Shown here piece by piece: positions 8,550 through 17,839 of a stretch of DNA of 64,000 nucleotides. Position 1 is the stretch's first letter; each line of letters starts with the position of its first letter. A program made the position numbers and the translations under genes. Source of the stretch: Micrococcus sp. 2A (GTDB lineage Bacteria; Actinomycetota; Actinomycetes; Actinomycetales; Micrococcaceae); contig NZ_CP154351.1 of the NCBI RefSeq assembly GCF_039519235.1, positions 1,922,001 to 1,986,000 on the forward strand. Direction: 5' to 3'. The notes beneath the pieces are model-generated. The model worked only from the letters and a program-made list of their open reading frames with translations. It searched no databases and was not told the origin of the DNA.

Positions 8550-8666
8550 TCAGCGCTGGCCCTTGAAGAGGCCCGAGACGACGACGGCGGCGACGGCGGC
8601 CATCGCCAGGCTGGCGAGGACGACGAGGCCGAGGAAGAAGATCTCGAGGGCGATGAGCGTATCCAT
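8550..8666 (-). CDS. Small single-helix membrane protein (38 aa)
   Basis: A 38-codon frame encoding MDTLIALEIFFLG, a continuous hydrophobic helix and a short basic tail (GLFKGQR). I recognise no family. The ATG at 8666 lies 7 nt after TAGGAT, the same geometry as many genes here, and an AGGA overlaps that element. Orientation and spacing place it just upstream of the nitrobindin-like gene, so it may lead that transcript. An ATG three codons earlier is possible but would overlap the -10 element. Confidence 0.6.
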   Translation of the reverse strand: MDTLIALEIFFLGLVVLASLAMAAVAAVVVSGLFKGQR

Positions 8667-8698
8667 GCCGACCATCCTAGCCACTGCCGCAGGCCGGC

Positions 8699-9508
8699 TC
8701 AGGCCAGCAGCCCCACCATGACGTGGCCGATCACTCCGGCGGCACCCACGGGCGCCATCGCGAGGGCGTAGCCGGCGCGGCGGGGGCGCAGCGTGGTGGC
8801 CACGGGGCGGTCCTCCGGCCGGGGGCGCGAGGACGGGGCCGTGGAGGCGGTGAGCGCCACGAGCGTCGCCGCGGAGAGCGACGAGAGCGTGAGGGCGGCG
8901 AGCTCCCGGGGCACCGTGCCCGCGAGTGCCCCGACGGCCCACGCGGCGAGGGCGCTCGCCGGGATCACCACGAGGGCGAGGACGCCCGGGCGGCCCTGCA
9001 TCCAGGGCGTCAGGCCCAGGAGCGAGACGACCGCGACCGTGACGGCCAGGGCCAGCACGAGTCCGCGGACCTCCGGCACCGCGGACCACCGGGCCATCGC
9101 GACCCAGCTGGCCGACATCACGGCGATCACCACGCCGCCCATCGTGGCGACCGTGGACTCGAGGCGCAGCGGCCGCCCTGTGCCGCGGACGAGCTGGACC
9201 ACGAAGGCCGCCATGGTGCCCCACGCGAGCAGCACGGCCAGGGGCTCGAGAAGTGCCCAGGCGTCTCCGTGCCCCGTGCTTGGTGCCGGCCAGAGGAGCA
9301 TGAGCAGGACGCCGAGCACGCCGGTGGACGCGATCGTCGCGGACAGGGAGAGGCGCGCGGGGGCGCCCATCTGCCGGGGCCAGCCCCACGAGATCACCAG
9401 CACCACGGCCACGGCGGCGACGGCGGCGGGCGCGGGGCCCAGCAGGGTGGCCGCGGCCAGCACCAAGGCGGCGAGGGCCGCGCTCAGGGCCATGGGCAGT
9501 CGCATCAC
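8699..9508 (-). CDS. Polytopic membrane protein of unknown function
   Basis: About 269 residues forming roughly eight hydrophobic segments separated by short arginine-containing loops, for example [15 protein letters not shown] and [17 protein letters not shown]. No recognised catalytic or transport motif is visible. It is divergent from mshD across about 40 bp. The start is uncertain: ATG at 9517 is the longest reasonable choice, whereas GTG at 9508 lies 7 nt after a CAGGAT -10-like element and is preferred here by analogy with the other leaderless starts. A prenyltransferase or other membrane enzyme cannot be argued from this sequence. Confidence 0.65.
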   Translation of the reverse strand: MMRLPMALSAALAALVLAAATLLGPAPAAVAAVAVVLVISWGWPRQMGAPARLSLSATIASTGVLGVLLMLLWPAPSTGHGDAWALLEPLAVLLAWGTMAAFVVQLVRGTGRPLRLESTVATMGGVVIAVMSASWVAMARWSAVPEVRGLVLALAVTVAVVSLLGLTPWMQGRPGVLALVVIPASALAAWAVGALAGTVPRELAALTLSSLSAATLVALTASTAPSSRPRPEDRPVATTLRPRRAGYALAMAPVGAAGVIGHVMVGLLA

Positions 9509-9546
9509 GAGGTCCATCCTGCCAGCTGTCCCCCTACGCTGAGGAC

Positions 9547-10581
9547 ATGGCCGACTCCCCCGCTCCCCGCCCCGTCCCGCCCATCGCGCCCTCCTCGGCC
9601 GCCGTCGACGTCGCCGCTCAGGACGGCTCCGGGACGAGACCGCAGCAGGTGAGCGAGGTCCTCGCGCTGGCCGACCGCGCCCACGCGGCCGACGGGCATC
9701 CTCCCCTGTCGGACCAGACCCGCGGGGTGCTCTCCCGGGGCCGGCAGCGCTGGTTGGGCCTCCTGCGCGCGGAGGAGGGAGGCCTGATCGGGGCGGCGGT
9801 GCTCGCCCCCGAGGGCTCCGAGGCCGCCGGATCCGTGCTCGAGCTCGTGGTGGACCCGGCCGCGCGGCGCGCCGGCAACGGCACCCGTCTGGCCGACGCC
9901 GCCGCGACGGCGGTCCGGGGCGGCGGGCTCGAGGGGACCACGAGCGTCTGGGCGCACGGCATGCTGCCGGGCTCGGCGGAGCTGGCACGACGGCACGGCC
10001 TCGCCCCCGTGCGCGAGCTGCGCCGGATGCGGCTGGAGGGCGAGGAGATGGCCGCGCTGCCCGCGCCGCGCCTGCCGGACGGGGTCCGCCTGCGCGCCTT
10101 CGAGCCCGGCCGGGACGAGGAGGCCTGGCTCGAGCTCAACGGTGCGGCCTTCGCCGACCACCCCGAGCAGGGCGGCCTGACCCGCGCCGACCTCCAGGAC
10201 CGGATGGAGCAGGACTGGTTCGACGCGTCCGGCTTCCTGCTGGCCGAGCGCGCGGCCGACGGCGCCCTGCTCGGCTTCCACTGGACCAAGGTCGAGCCGG
10301 CCCATGACGACGTCGGCTCTGTCGCCGACAAGGGCGGGCACCGCGTCACACGGCCGCGGCTGGGCGAGGTGTACGTCGTCGGGGTGTCCCCCCACGCGCA
10401 GGGGATGGGCCTGGGCCGGGCGGTGACCCTCGCCGGCCTCCAGCACCTGGCCGCCGTCCCGGTGGACGCCGTCGACCTGTACGTGGACGCGGAGAACGCG
10501 GCGGCCGTCGCCCTGTACGAGTCGCTGGGCTTCCGGCTGCTCGCCGCCGACGCGCAGTACCGCGCCGAACGGGCCGGCTGA
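9547..10581 (+). CDS. mshD: Mycothiol synthase
   Basis: A 344-residue tandem-GNAT enzyme that acetylates Cys-GlcN-inositol with acetyl-CoA, the last step of mycothiol synthesis. The C-terminal active domain shows the family blocks [35 protein letters not shown] and [18 protein letters not shown] (acetyl-CoA pyrophosphate loop), ending [19 protein letters not shown]. The N-terminal domain is the degenerate GNAT copy. Length matches the family (about 300-330) with a slightly longer N-terminus. The ATG lies 6 nt after TACGCT, so the mRNA is probably leaderless. Mycothiol confirms an actinobacterial host. Confidence 0.93.
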   Translation: MADSPAPRPVPPIAPSSAAVDVAAQDGSGTRPQQVSEVLALADRAHAADGHPPLSDQTRGVLSRGRQRWLGLLRAEEGGLIGAAVLAPEGSEAAGSVLELVVDPAARRAGNGTRLADAAATAVRGGGLEGTTSVWAHGMLPGSAELARRHGLAPVRELRRMRLEGEEMAALPAPRLPDGVRLRAFEPGRDEEAWLELNGAAFADHPEQGGLTRADLQDRMEQDWFDASGFLLAERAADGALLGFHWTKVEPAHDDVGSVADKGGHRVTRPRLGEVYVVGVSPHAQGMGLGRAVTLAGLQHLAAVPVDAVDLYVDAENAAAVALYESLGFRLLAADAQYRAERAG

Positions 10582-10704
10582 CGCGGGAGGACGGGCGGGG
10601 CTCGGCCGGTCATCCGGGCCGTATCCTGGTGCGGCCCGCCGACCACCGGAACGCACCGCACCGCATCGGGCGTCCCCGCCCCACCGCAGAGATTCAGGAG
10701 CCGC

Positions 10705-11718
10705 ATGGCCTCGCCCCAGTCCGACCGCATCGCGACCTGGTCCACCCCGGACCGCGCCGTGACGGGACCCTCTGCGGACGTGCTGGCGGCCGGCATGCTC
10801 CCGTGGCGCCTGACCGCCGACGGACTCGAGGTGATGGTCATCCATCGCCCGCGGTACGACGACTGGTCCTGGCCCAAGGGCAAGCTCGACGTCGGCGAGA
10901 CCCTCCCGGAGTGCGCGGTGCGCGAGGTCCAGGAGGAGGTGGGCCTCACTCTGCGCCCCGGCGTCCCGCTGTGCGTCACCTGCTACGAGGTGCCCGCGCG
11001 CCGCAGCGGCGGCGGCCAGACCAAGGAGGTCTGGTACTGGGCCGCCGACGCCGCGGGACTGACCGCGACCCCGGACGGCCACGAGGTGGACGAGATCCGC
11101 TGGGTGAGCCCGGCCCGCGCCGCGCAGATGCTGGCCAACGAGACGGACCGGGAGCCGCTCGAGCTGCTCGAGCGCGCCCACGCACAGGGACGGCTGCGCA
11201 CCACGCCCACGATCGTGCTGCGCCACGCCAAGGCCAAGCCGCGCTCCTCCTGGTCCCGGGCCGAGCAGGAGCGGCCCCTCGCCGCCACCGGCCGACGGCA
11301 GGCGCTCTCCGTGCAGGGCCTGGTGTGGGCGTGGCGGCCGGAGCGCCTCGTCTCCTCCCCGTGGCGGCGCTGCGTGGAGACCGTGGCGCCCCTCGTGAAG
11401 ACGTCGGGCCTGCCCCTGAAGACGAAGAGCGCCTTCACGGAGGCGACCGCGCGGGAGAGGCCGAAGAAGACCCGCCGGGCCATGCGGGACGTGCTGGGCC
11501 GCCGTCGCCCCCAGGTGCTGTGCACGCACCGCCCCGTGCTGCCCGAGCTGCTGCAGGAGATCCGGGATGCGGCTGCCCGCCCCGCGTCGGAGATTCTGCG
11601 TGCCCTCCCGCGCGAGGACCCGTACCTGCGCCCCGGTGCCGTCCTCGTGCTCCACCAGGCGGTCGAGCGCGACGGCGCCGTCGTGGCTGTGGAGGTCTAC
11701 GACCCCTGGGACGACTGA
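10705..11718 (+). CDS. Nudix hydrolase fused to a histidine-phosphatase domain (MutT1-like)
   Basis: A 337-residue two-domain enzyme. The Nudix half (about residues 25-165) has an intact box beginning GKLDVGE and continuing REVQEEVGL. The C-terminal half starts with the RHAKAK phosphatase motif, which supplies the phospho-histidine. It matches mycobacterial MutT1, which removes 8-oxo-(d)GTP and hydrolyses dinucleoside polyphosphates. The start has AGGAG 4 nt before ATG and a TATCCT element at 10622. In several Actinobacteria mshD, ppk and mutT1 are neighbours; ppk is absent here. The second half of the phosphatase domain is short, as usual in this family. Confidence 0.87.
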   Translation: MASPQSDRIATWSTPDRAVTGPSADVLAAGMLPWRLTADGLEVMVIHRPRYDDWSWPKGKLDVGETLPECAVREVQEEVGLTLRPGVPLCVTCYEVPARRSGGGQTKEVWYWAADAAGLTATPDGHEVDEIRWVSPARAAQMLANETDREPLELLERAHAQGRLRTTPTIVLRHAKAKPRSSWSRAEQERPLAATGRRQALSVQGLVWAWRPERLVSSPWRRCVETVAPLVKTSGLPLKTKSAFTEATARERPKKTRRAMRDVLGRRRPQVLCTHRPVLPELLQEIRDAAARPASEILRALPREDPYLRPGAVLVLHQAVERDGAVVAVEVYDPWDD

Positions 11719-11777
11719 CGGGACCGGACGACTGAGCGGGCATTGAGGCCCGCGCCCCACAGGCCTAGGCTCGGTCC

Positions 11778-12131
11778 ATGGAGACCGCATCGACGCACCA
11801 GCCCGAGAAGATCGTCCACGAGCGCCTCGCGGTGACCCGGGATCCCGACCGCGAGCGCTTCGAGCTGCGCCACGACGGCAGGTACATCGGCTTCCTCGGC
11901 TACACGCAGGAGACCCGCCCCGCCGACGAGGGCGAGGACGTCACCGTGGTGCGCCTGCAGCACACGATCATCGACGAGGCCTTCAGCCGCCGCGGCTACG
12001 CCCGCGCCCTCGTGACGATGGTGCTGGACCGCATCCGCGCCGAGGGCGAGCAGATCCTCGCCGAGTGCACCTACGTGGACGACTACCTGCGCCGCTACCC
12101 CGAGTACCAGGACCTGGTGTACGGCGGCTGA
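11778..12131 (+). CDS. Small GNAT-type N-acetyltransferase (YidJ-like)
   Basis: A 117-residue protein. After a charged N-terminus come the strands FELRHDGRYIGFLGYTQE and VVRLQHTIIDEAFSRRGYARALV, the second carrying the R-R-G-Y-A acetyl-CoA loop, and a C-terminal CTYVDDYLRRYPEYQDLV, the hallmark of the small GNAT group with the conserved C-x-Y-V...Y-P-E ending. The substrate is unknown. The ATG is 6 nt from TAGGCT, predicting a leaderless transcript. Confidence 0.82.
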   Translation: METASTHQPEKIVHERLAVTRDPDRERFELRHDGRYIGFLGYTQETRPADEGEDVTVVRLQHTIIDEAFSRRGYARALVTMVLDRIRAEGEQILAECTYVDDYLRRYPEYQDLVYGG

Positions 12132-12160
12132 GCCGGGGCCGGGCACCCGCGACACGACGC

Positions 12161-12182
12161 CTGTATCACTCCATTGATACAG
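12161..12182 (+). promoter_or_regulatory. GntR (YtrA-type) operator overlapping a promoter -10
   Basis: A perfect 8-bp inverted repeat, CTGTATCA and TGATACAG, with a 6-bp spacer, lies 48 bp before the membrane-protein gene. Its right arm contains TACAGT (12178-12183), a likely -10 element also seen elsewhere in this window. The only regulator nearby is the YtrA-type GntR protein two genes on, so repression by that protein is the simplest reading. Confidence 0.7.
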
Positions 12183-12230
12183 TGAGCACGTGCGCGGCGG
12201 TCGCGCACCCATGGACAGAAGAGGTGCCCG

Positions 12231-13307
12231 GTGCCCGCCCTCCCCCTCGAAGTCGTCTGGACCTCCAGTGCTCTCGTCCTCCTCGTCCTCGCGATCCTCT
12301 ACTGGTTCGGTCGCCGGGCCCGGTGGACCGCAGCGCCGCTGGCCGCGCGCGGCCATCTCACCGCGACGGCGGTGCTCACCCTGGTGGCCACGGCCGTCTG
12401 GGCCGGCCCGACCCCGTTCGCGGCACTGTGGGTGACCGACGGCGCGGGCGGCTGGGTCCGGGCCGGGGGCGGAGCGCCCTCGGGGCACTGGAGCAGGGAG
12501 ACACTCGAGACCGCTCCGGTCGATGCGCCGCTGCTGGCGGCGGCGATCCTCCTCCCGGCTCTGTGGCTCCTCCTGATCCCCGCCCTCGGCCAGGTGACCT
12601 GGCCTCCGGCGACGGGGCCCCGGCGCAGCGCCGCCCTGATCGCCCGCCGATGGCAGTCCCTCGTCCCGCCCCGCCTCCTCCTGCTGGTGGCCCCGGGCGC
12701 GATCCTGGCGCTCGCCGGTGTCGCAGCCGCCGCGGCCACCCCGGGCGTGCAGGGCGCGGAGTACCGGCAGCACCTCTCCGAACAGGCCACGCCGTTCAGC
12801 GCCCGGTTCGCCGGAATGCCCGCCGGGTCCGCCGTCGCACCCTGGTACGCGGCCGGCACGGCGGCCGTGCTCCTGGCGTTGTGCGCCGTGCTGGCGATCT
12901 GCCACCGTCGGAGGGCGCTGAGCGGACTGGACCCGGCACAGGACCTGGCGGCACGGCGCATCGCCGTGGACCACGCCTGCCGCATCGGGGCGGCCCTGCT
13001 CGCCTGGATCGGACTGGCCGGCCTGGCCGGTGCCCTCGAGGCGCATGAGCGCCGTCAGGCCGCCCAGGAGGCCGCGGCCGCCTACTCTGCGTGGGAAGCC
13101 GGGCGCATCCCGGCGGCCGAGATGGCCGGGTGGCTGACCCCCGTCGCGAACGGCGCCCCGGCCGAGATGCTCCTCCTGCTCGGCTCGACGGTCGTGGGGG
13201 TGCTGCTCGTGCTCGTCCGGCCCGCCCGCGAGCAGCGGATCCTCCGCGGCGCGGCCGACGGGACCCGCGCGGACGGACCGGCGGCGAGAGGCGGTGCGCG
13301 TGACTGA
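12231..13307 (+). CDS. Polytopic membrane protein linked to a GntR regulator
   Basis: A 358-residue protein with about six to seven hydrophobic helices, two large extracytoplasmic or cytoplasmic loops (roughly residues 60-95 and 160-195) and a charged C-terminus. I recognise no family. The GTG start has GAAGAGG 6 nt upstream. The GntR gene begins inside its last codons (8-nt overlap), and the palindromic operator precedes this gene, so the two form an autoregulated operon. In most YtrA-type loci the partner genes encode ABC transporters; none is visible here, which makes this single membrane protein the regulator's likely target or effector source. Confidence 0.75.
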   Translation: MPALPLEVVWTSSALVLLVLAILYWFGRRARWTAAPLAARGHLTATAVLTLVATAVWAGPTPFAALWVTDGAGGWVRAGGGAPSGHWSRETLETAPVDAPLLAAAILLPALWLLLIPALGQVTWPPATGPRRSAALIARRWQSLVPPRLLLLVAPGAILALAGVAAAAATPGVQGAEYRQHLSEQATPFSARFAGMPAGSAVAPWYAAGTAAVLLALCAVLAICHRRRALSGLDPAQDLAARRIAVDHACRIGAALLAWIGLAGLAGALEAHERRQAAQEAAAAYSAWEAGRIPAAEMAGWLTPVANGAPAEMLLLLGSTVVGVLLVLVRPAREQRILRGAADGTRADGPAARGGARD

Positions 13308-13683
13308 CCCCGTCGGCGTCGACCTGGATCTCGACTCCCCCGTGCCGCCCTTCGAGCAGATCCGAGCCCGCATCGCCGACCTCGTGCGCCGCGGGGTGCT
13401 CGCTCCTCGCGATCGGCTCCCCTCGGTCCGGACGCTGGCCGCCGACCTCGGCATCGCACCGAACACGGTGGTCCGCGCGTACGACGCGCTGGAGCTCGCC
13501 GGACTCGTGCAGAAGGAGGGTCGGCGCGGCACCGTGGTGGCCGAGGCCCCTCCGCCCCCGGACCACGCAGAGGTCGAGGCCTCGTTGCGCAGCGCGGTCG
13601 CCCTGGCCCGCGCCGCGGGCTGGGACGCCGAGCGGGTCCGGCGGTCGGTGGACGGCGCCCTCGGCGGAGTCGTCTCTGGCTAG
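13300..13683 (+). CDS. GntR-family transcriptional regulator, YtrA subfamily
   Basis: A 127-residue repressor-type protein. The N-terminal winged helix-turn-helix ([45 protein letters not shown], then RRGTVVA) is complete. The C-terminal tail is only about 50 residues, as in the YtrA subfamily, too short for a FadR- or HutC-type ligand domain. GTG at 13300 is chosen over GTG at 13294 because GAGAGG lies 8 nt before it and only 2 nt before the other. It is co-translated with the membrane protein. Its likely operator is the CTGTATCA palindrome at 12161. Confidence 0.88.
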   Translation: MTDPVGVDLDLDSPVPPFEQIRARIADLVRRGVLAPRDRLPSVRTLAADLGIAPNTVVRAYDALELAGLVQKEGRRGTVVAEAPPPPDHAEVEASLRSAVALARAAGWDAERVRRSVDGALGGVVSG

Positions 13684-13693
13684 AGTGGACCGG

Positions 13694-14515
13694 GTGAGCA
13701 TCCCCACCCCGTACGAGGACCTGCTGGCCGACGTCATGGCACACGGCGCCGTCAAGACGGACCGCACCGGCACCGGGACGCGCAGCGTCTTCGGCCGCCA
13801 GATGCGCTTCGACCTGTCCGCGTCCTTCCCTCTCATCACCACCAAGCGGGTGCACTTCAAGTCCGTCGCGCTCGAGCTGCTGTGGTTCCTCCGCGGGGAC
13901 TCCAACGTGCGCTGGCTGCAGGAGCGCGGCGTGCGCATCTGGGACGAGTGGGCGGACGCGGACGGCGAGCTCGGCCCCGTCTACGGCGTCCAGTGGCGAT
14001 CGTGGCCCACCCCCGACGGCGGGCACATCGACCAGATCGCGAAGGTCGTTGAGCAGATCCGGGCGAACCCGGACTCGCGCCGGCACATCGTGACCGCCTG
14101 GAACCCCGCCGACGTGGACGAGATGGCCCTGCCGCCGTGCCACGCCCTGTTCCAGTTCTCTGTCTCCCCCGGTGAGGACGGCGGCTCCGGCGTGCTCTCC
14201 TGCCAGCTGTACCAGCGTTCGGCGGACCTCTTCCTCGGCGTGCCGTTCAACATCGCCTCCTATGCCCTGCTCACCGTGATGGTGGCGCAGCAGACCGGCT
14301 TGACGCCGGGCGAGTTCGTGTGGACCGGCGGCGACTGCCACATCTATGCCAACCATGAGGACCAGGTGCGCGAGCAGCTGACCCGCGCCCCGTACCCGTA
14401 CCCGCGGCTGCGCCTGGTCCGGAGGCCCGACTCGATCTTCGACTACGCGTACGAGGACCTCGAGGTGCTGGACTACCGGCACCACCCCGCCATCGCCGCC
14501 CCCATCGCCGTCTGA
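13694..14515 (+). CDS. thyA: Thymidylate synthase
   Basis: A 273-residue folate-dependent enzyme converting dUMP to dTMP with methylene-tetrahydrofolate. Family blocks are intact: [32 protein letters not shown], the catalytic cysteine at about residue 149 in PPCHALFQF, and [20 protein letters not shown]. The GTG at 13694 is 7 nt from TAGAGT, which includes the gntR stop codon; it also aligns better with the family N-terminus than GTG at 13685. It is followed after 16 nt by folA, which recycles its dihydrofolate product. Confidence 0.96.
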   Translation: MSIPTPYEDLLADVMAHGAVKTDRTGTGTRSVFGRQMRFDLSASFPLITTKRVHFKSVALELLWFLRGDSNVRWLQERGVRIWDEWADADGELGPVYGVQWRSWPTPDGGHIDQIAKVVEQIRANPDSRRHIVTAWNPADVDEMALPPCHALFQFSVSPGEDGGSGVLSCQLYQRSADLFLGVPFNIASYALLTVMVAQQTGLTPGEFVWTGGDCHIYANHEDQVREQLTRAPYPYPRLRLVRRPDSIFDYAYEDLEVLDYRHHPAIAAPIAV

Positions 14516-14531
14516 GGTGACCCCGACCCCC

Positions 14532-15125
14532 ATGGACCACCCCGCCCCGACCTCCCCCGTGCACGGCACCCCGGCCGAGCCGCCGATCGCCATGATCTGG
14601 GCGCAGACGCCGGACCGCGTGATCGGCCGCGACGGTACGATGCCCTGGCATGTGCCCGAGGACCTCGCCCACTTCCGCCGCCTGACGCAGGGGCACCCCG
14701 TGATCATGGGCCGCCGCACGTGGGAGTCCTTCCCCGAGGCCTTCCGCCCGCTCCCGGACCGCACCAACATCGTGGTCTCGCGCTCGTTGACGGCCGCCGA
14801 CGACGCCGGAGCGGAGGTCCGCGCGGCGGGCGCCGTCGTCGTGCCCGACTTCGGCACCGGCCTCGACGCGGCCGCGGACGCCGACGGGTGCGACCTCGTC
14901 TGGGTGATCGGCGGTGCCACGATGTACGAGCAGGCCCTCGACGTGGCCACCCGCGCCGAGATCACCGTGATCGACGAGGACGAGGACGGCGACGCGCATG
15001 CCCCGGCCCTCGACCCGCGCTGGCGCATGACCGCGGCCGACCCGGCCCCGGACGACTGGCACGCCTCGCGCACGGGACCGCGCTACCGCATGGAGCGCTG
15101 GGAGAGAGAAGAGGACCCCGCATGA
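14532..15125 (+). CDS. folA: Dihydrofolate reductase
   Basis: A roughly 197-residue enzyme reducing dihydrofolate with NADPH. Visible motifs are IAMIWAQTPDRVIGRDGTMP, WHVPEDLAHFRRLT with the substrate-binding acidic residue, VIMGRRTWESFP (the NADPH loop) and VWVIGGATMYEQAL. About 25 extra residues precede the domain. The start is uncertain: ATG at 14532 lies 11 nt after a GAGGTGA ribosome site, while GTG at 14517 would sit inside that site. It forms an operon with thyA upstream and overlaps the next small membrane gene by ATGA. Confidence 0.93.
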   Translation: MDHPAPTSPVHGTPAEPPIAMIWAQTPDRVIGRDGTMPWHVPEDLAHFRRLTQGHPVIMGRRTWESFPEAFRPLPDRTNIVVSRSLTAADDAGAEVRAAGAVVVPDFGTGLDAAADADGCDLVWVIGGATMYEQALDVATRAEITVIDEDEDGDAHAPALDPRWRMTAADPAPDDWHASRTGPRYRMERWEREEDPA

Positions 15126-15373
15126 GCACCGACCCGACGCCGTCCCGCGGCACCCCGGCCCCCGGCGGGCTGCTCAGCGGCGACGCCCTGACGTTCCTCG
15201 CCCTCATCGCCCTGCCCGTGCTCGCGTTCGTGTGCGCCGTGTTCGGCCTCATCCTCATGCTGCAGGGCAAGACGATCGCCGGCCTCGTGTTCCTGCTCGT
15301 GCTGACGCAGGCGTTCGCGATCGGCGGCTTCATGCTGGGGAACCGCCGGAAGCGCGCGCAGCGGGACCGGTAG
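15122..15373 (+). CDS. Small two-helix membrane protein after folA
   Basis: An 83-residue protein: a polar proline-rich N-terminus, two hydrophobic helices ([20 protein letters not shown] and [20 protein letters not shown]) and a short basic tail [11 protein letters not shown]. It overlaps the folA stop (ATGA), so it is translated with the thyA-folA operon and ends 10 nt before asd. I recognise no family; a role in the folate genes cannot be deduced. Confidence 0.75.
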   Translation: MSTDPTPSRGTPAPGGLLSGDALTFLALIALPVLAFVCAVFGLILMLQGKTIAGLVFLLVLTQAFAIGGFMLGNRRKRAQRDR

Positions 15374-15383
15374 CCTGGAGGGC

Positions 15384-16559
15384 ATGACCTCTGCCGCCCC
15401 CTCCCCCATGACCGCCCCCGACGCCGCCGCCGTGCCCACCGTGGGCCTCGTGGGCTGGCGCGGCATGGTCGGCTCCGTGCTCATGCAGCGCATGGCGGAG
15501 GAGGGCGACTTCGCGCGGGTGAACCCCGTCTTCTTCTCCACCTCCAACGCGGGTGGCGCCGCCCCGGTGTTCGCGGGGATGTCCGGTGAGCCGGGCGCGC
15601 TCAGGGACGCGTACGACGTCGAGGCATTGGCGAAGCTGCCCGTGATCCTCACCGCGCAGGGCGGGGACTACACGAAGGCCGTCTACCCGCAGCTGCGCGC
15701 CGCCGGATGGGACGGCGTCTGGATCGACGCCGCCTCCACGCTGCGCATGGAGGACTCCTCCGTGATCGTGCTGGACCCTGTGAACCGCTCCGTGATCGAC
15801 GCGGCGCTGGCGGCCGGGACGAAGGACTTCATCGGCGGCAACTGCACCGTGTCCTGCATGCTCATGGGCCTCGGCGGGCTGTTCAAGGCCGGCCTCGTGG
15901 AGTGGGGCACGGCCATGACCTACCAGGCGGCCTCCGGCGGCGGTGCCCGCCACATGCGCGAGCTGCTCACGCAGTACGCGGCGCTGTCCGGCGCGGTCGA
16001 GGCCGAGCTGGCCGATCCGGCGTCGGCGATCCTGGAGATCGACCGCAAGGTCATCGAGCTGCAGCGCGGCGGCCGGCTGGATGCGTCGCAGTTTGGCGTG
16101 CCGCTCGGCGGCTCGCTCATCCCGTGGATCGACGCGGACCTCGGCAACGGCGTCTCCCGCGAGGAGCAGAAGGCCTTCGACGAGACCAACAAGGTGCTCG
16201 GCCTGCGCGGCGAGGAGCGGATCCCGTTCGACTCGCTGTGCGTGCGCGTGGGCGCCATGCGCTCGCACTCCCAGGCGCTGACGCTCAAGCTGACCGGGGA
16301 CGTGCCGCTGGACGAGGTCGAGGCGATCATCGCCGCAGACAATGAGTGGGTGCGGGTGGTGCCGAATGAGAAGGAGGCGTCGATGCGCGAGCTCACGCCG
16401 ATCGCCGCCACCGGCACCCTGCAGATCCCCGTGGGCCGCCTGCGCACGATGGCGATGGGCCCGGAGTACCTCTCCGCCTTCACCGTGGGCGACCAGCTGC
16501 TGTGGGGCGCCGCGGAGCCCGTGCGCCGCATGCTCATGATCGCCACCGGCAACCTCTGA
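15384..16559 (+). CDS. asd: Aspartate-semialdehyde dehydrogenase, Escherichia-type
   Basis: A 391-residue enzyme that reduces aspartyl phosphate to aspartate semialdehyde with NADPH, a branch point to lysine/diaminopimelate, threonine and methionine. The nucleotide site [18 protein letters not shown], the catalytic cysteine at about residue 154 in [11 protein letters not shown], the [17 protein letters not shown] stretch and [13 protein letters not shown] all match the gammaproteobacterial subfamily rather than the form with a GATGxVG N-terminus that I expect in many Actinobacteria. An extra 17 residues precede the domain. The start follows TAGCCT by 7 nt, with an overlapping GGAGGGC. It is separated from lysC, which often precedes asd in Actinobacteria. 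Confidence 0.92.
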   Translation: MTSAAPSPMTAPDAAAVPTVGLVGWRGMVGSVLMQRMAEEGDFARVNPVFFSTSNAGGAAPVFAGMSGEPGALRDAYDVEALAKLPVILTAQGGDYTKAVYPQLRAAGWDGVWIDAASTLRMEDSSVIVLDPVNRSVIDAALAAGTKDFIGGNCTVSCMLMGLGGLFKAGLVEWGTAMTYQAASGGGARHMRELLTQYAALSGAVEAELADPASAILEIDRKVIELQRGGRLDASQFGVPLGGSLIPWIDADLGNGVSREEQKAFDETNKVLGLRGEERIPFDSLCVRVGAMRSHSQALTLKLTGDVPLDEVEAIIAADNEWVRVVPNEKEASMRELTPIAATGTLQIPVGRLRTMAMGPEYLSAFTVGDQLLWGAAEPVRRMLMIATGNL

Positions 16560-16580
16560 GCGCACCCGACCCCAAGCTGA

Positions 16581-16639
16581 ACGAGTCGTCACTTCTTGTG
16601 GGTATCCGCCGCGGATACCCACAAGAAGTGACGACTCGT
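16581..16639. terminator. 59-nt perfect palindrome at convergent gene ends
   Basis: Two 29-nt arms (16581-16609 and 16611-16639) are exactly complementary around a single central C. It sits between the convergent asd and murB genes, so it is probably a bidirectional terminator, though with essentially no loop it would form a cruciform or long hairpin. Arms begin ACGAGTCGTC and end GGTATCCGC. There is no U-tract. The composition is less GC-rich than the flanks. Confidence 0.7.
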
Positions 16640-16660
16640 CTCGCGTGGTGGTGGGGTGGA

Positions 16661-17839
16661 TCAGAGGCGAGTGCCGATGATCATGGGCTCGTGGTGCAGG
16701 TCCACGCCGAAGCGCGCGCGGACGCCGTCGCGGACCTCGCGCGCGATGGTGAGGATGTCCTCGGTGCTGGCCGCGCCGCGGTTCGTCACGGCGAGCGTGT
16801 GCTTCGTGGACAGCGACGCGCGGCCCCCGGCCAGTCCCGTCCCGTCCTCACCGCGGCCATCGGGCCCGTCCTCGCGGGGCTCCACGTCCGGCAGGCCGAA
16901 GCCCTTGCCGTAGCCCGCGTGGTCGATGAGCCAGGCCGCGGAGAGCTTCACGAGCTCACCTCCCTGCTCGTCCGTCCCCGCGGCGAACGCGGGCGCACCC
17001 TCGGGAAGAGAGGCGCGCACGGCCGCCGGCACGATCGGGTTGGTGAAGTACGAGCCCGTGGACCACGAGTCCTGGTCCGCGACGTCCCACACCATGCCCT
17101 TCGAGGCGCGCAGGGCGAGCACCTCCTCCCGCACGGTCCGGAGCGCGGCGTGCGCGCCCTCCTCCACGCCGAGCGCCCGCGCGAGCTGCGCGTACCGCAC
17201 CGGCGACGTCGGCTCGGCCCCCTCGGCCGCGCGACGCAGCCGCAGGTCGATCGAGAGGACGACCCAGCGTGGGCTCGGCTCCCCCGACTCCAGCATCGAG
17301 CGCTTGATGATCGAGTCGCGGTAGCCGAAGCGCAGCTCCTCGGCGGACAGCTCGACGACAGCCCCGCCGCCGGGAACCAGCCGGTCCCACGCGCGCAGGG
17401 AGACCAGCACCTGGGACACGTCCGCGCCATAGGCGCCGACGTTCTGCACCGGCGTCGCGCCGGCGGACCCCGGGATCCCCGAGAGCGCCTCGACGCCCGC
17501 CAGGCCCCGCTCCACGGTCCACGCCACGGCGGCGTCCCACGGCTGGCCGGCGGCGATGCGCACGACGACGGCGTCGCCCTCCGCCTCGCCCGCACCCTCC
17601 GCGCGGTGCGCGTCCTCCAGCACCTCGATGCCCTCGAACGCCGTCTGCACCACGGTGCCCGGGAAGCCGGCGTCCGCCATGAGGGTGTTGGAGCCCCCGC
17701 CGAGCACGAACAGGGGCTCCCCCGCGGCGTCGGCCACGCGGATGGCCTCCACGGCCTCCTGCTCCGTGCGCGCGGTGACCCAGGCGCGGGCCGGCCCGCC
17801 GACGCGGGTGGTGGTGTGGTCGGCCAGGCGCTCGCTCAC
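16661..17839 (-). CDS. murB: UDP-N-acetylenolpyruvoylglucosamine reductase
   Basis: A 392-residue FAD enzyme reducing UDP-GlcNAc-enolpyruvate to UDP-MurNAc for peptidoglycan. The N-terminus HTTTRVGGPARAWVTA, the FAD-binding VLGGGSNTLMADAGFPG, GIPGSAGATPVQNVGAYG, the FGYRDSIIK tyrosine region and GSYFTNPIV are all recognisable. The C-terminal half has an insertion (DVEPREDGPDGRGEDGTGLA) in place of a short loop. It is a type I MurB of slightly above-average length. It overlaps the upstream dehydratase gene by 4 nt, making hadA-like, hadB-like and murB one operon. Confidence 0.95.
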   Translation of the reverse strand: MSERLADHTTTRVGGPARAWVTARTEQEAVEAIRVADAAGEPLFVLGGGSNTLMADAGFPGTVVQTAFEGIEVLEDAHRAEGAGEAEGDAVVVRIAAGQPWDAAVAWTVERGLAGVEALSGIPGSAGATPVQNVGAYGADVSQVLVSLRAWDRLVPGGGAVVELSAEELRFGYRDSIIKRSMLESGEPSPRWVVLSIDLRLRRAAEGAEPTSPVRYAQLARALGVEEGAHAALRTVREEVLALRASKGMVWDVADQDSWSTGSYFTNPIVPAAVRASLPEGAPAFAAGTDEQGGELVKLSAAWLIDHAGYGKGFGLPDVEPREDGPDGRGEDGTGLAGGRASLSTKHTLAVTNRGAASTEDILTIAREVRDGVRARFGVDLHHEPMIIGTRL

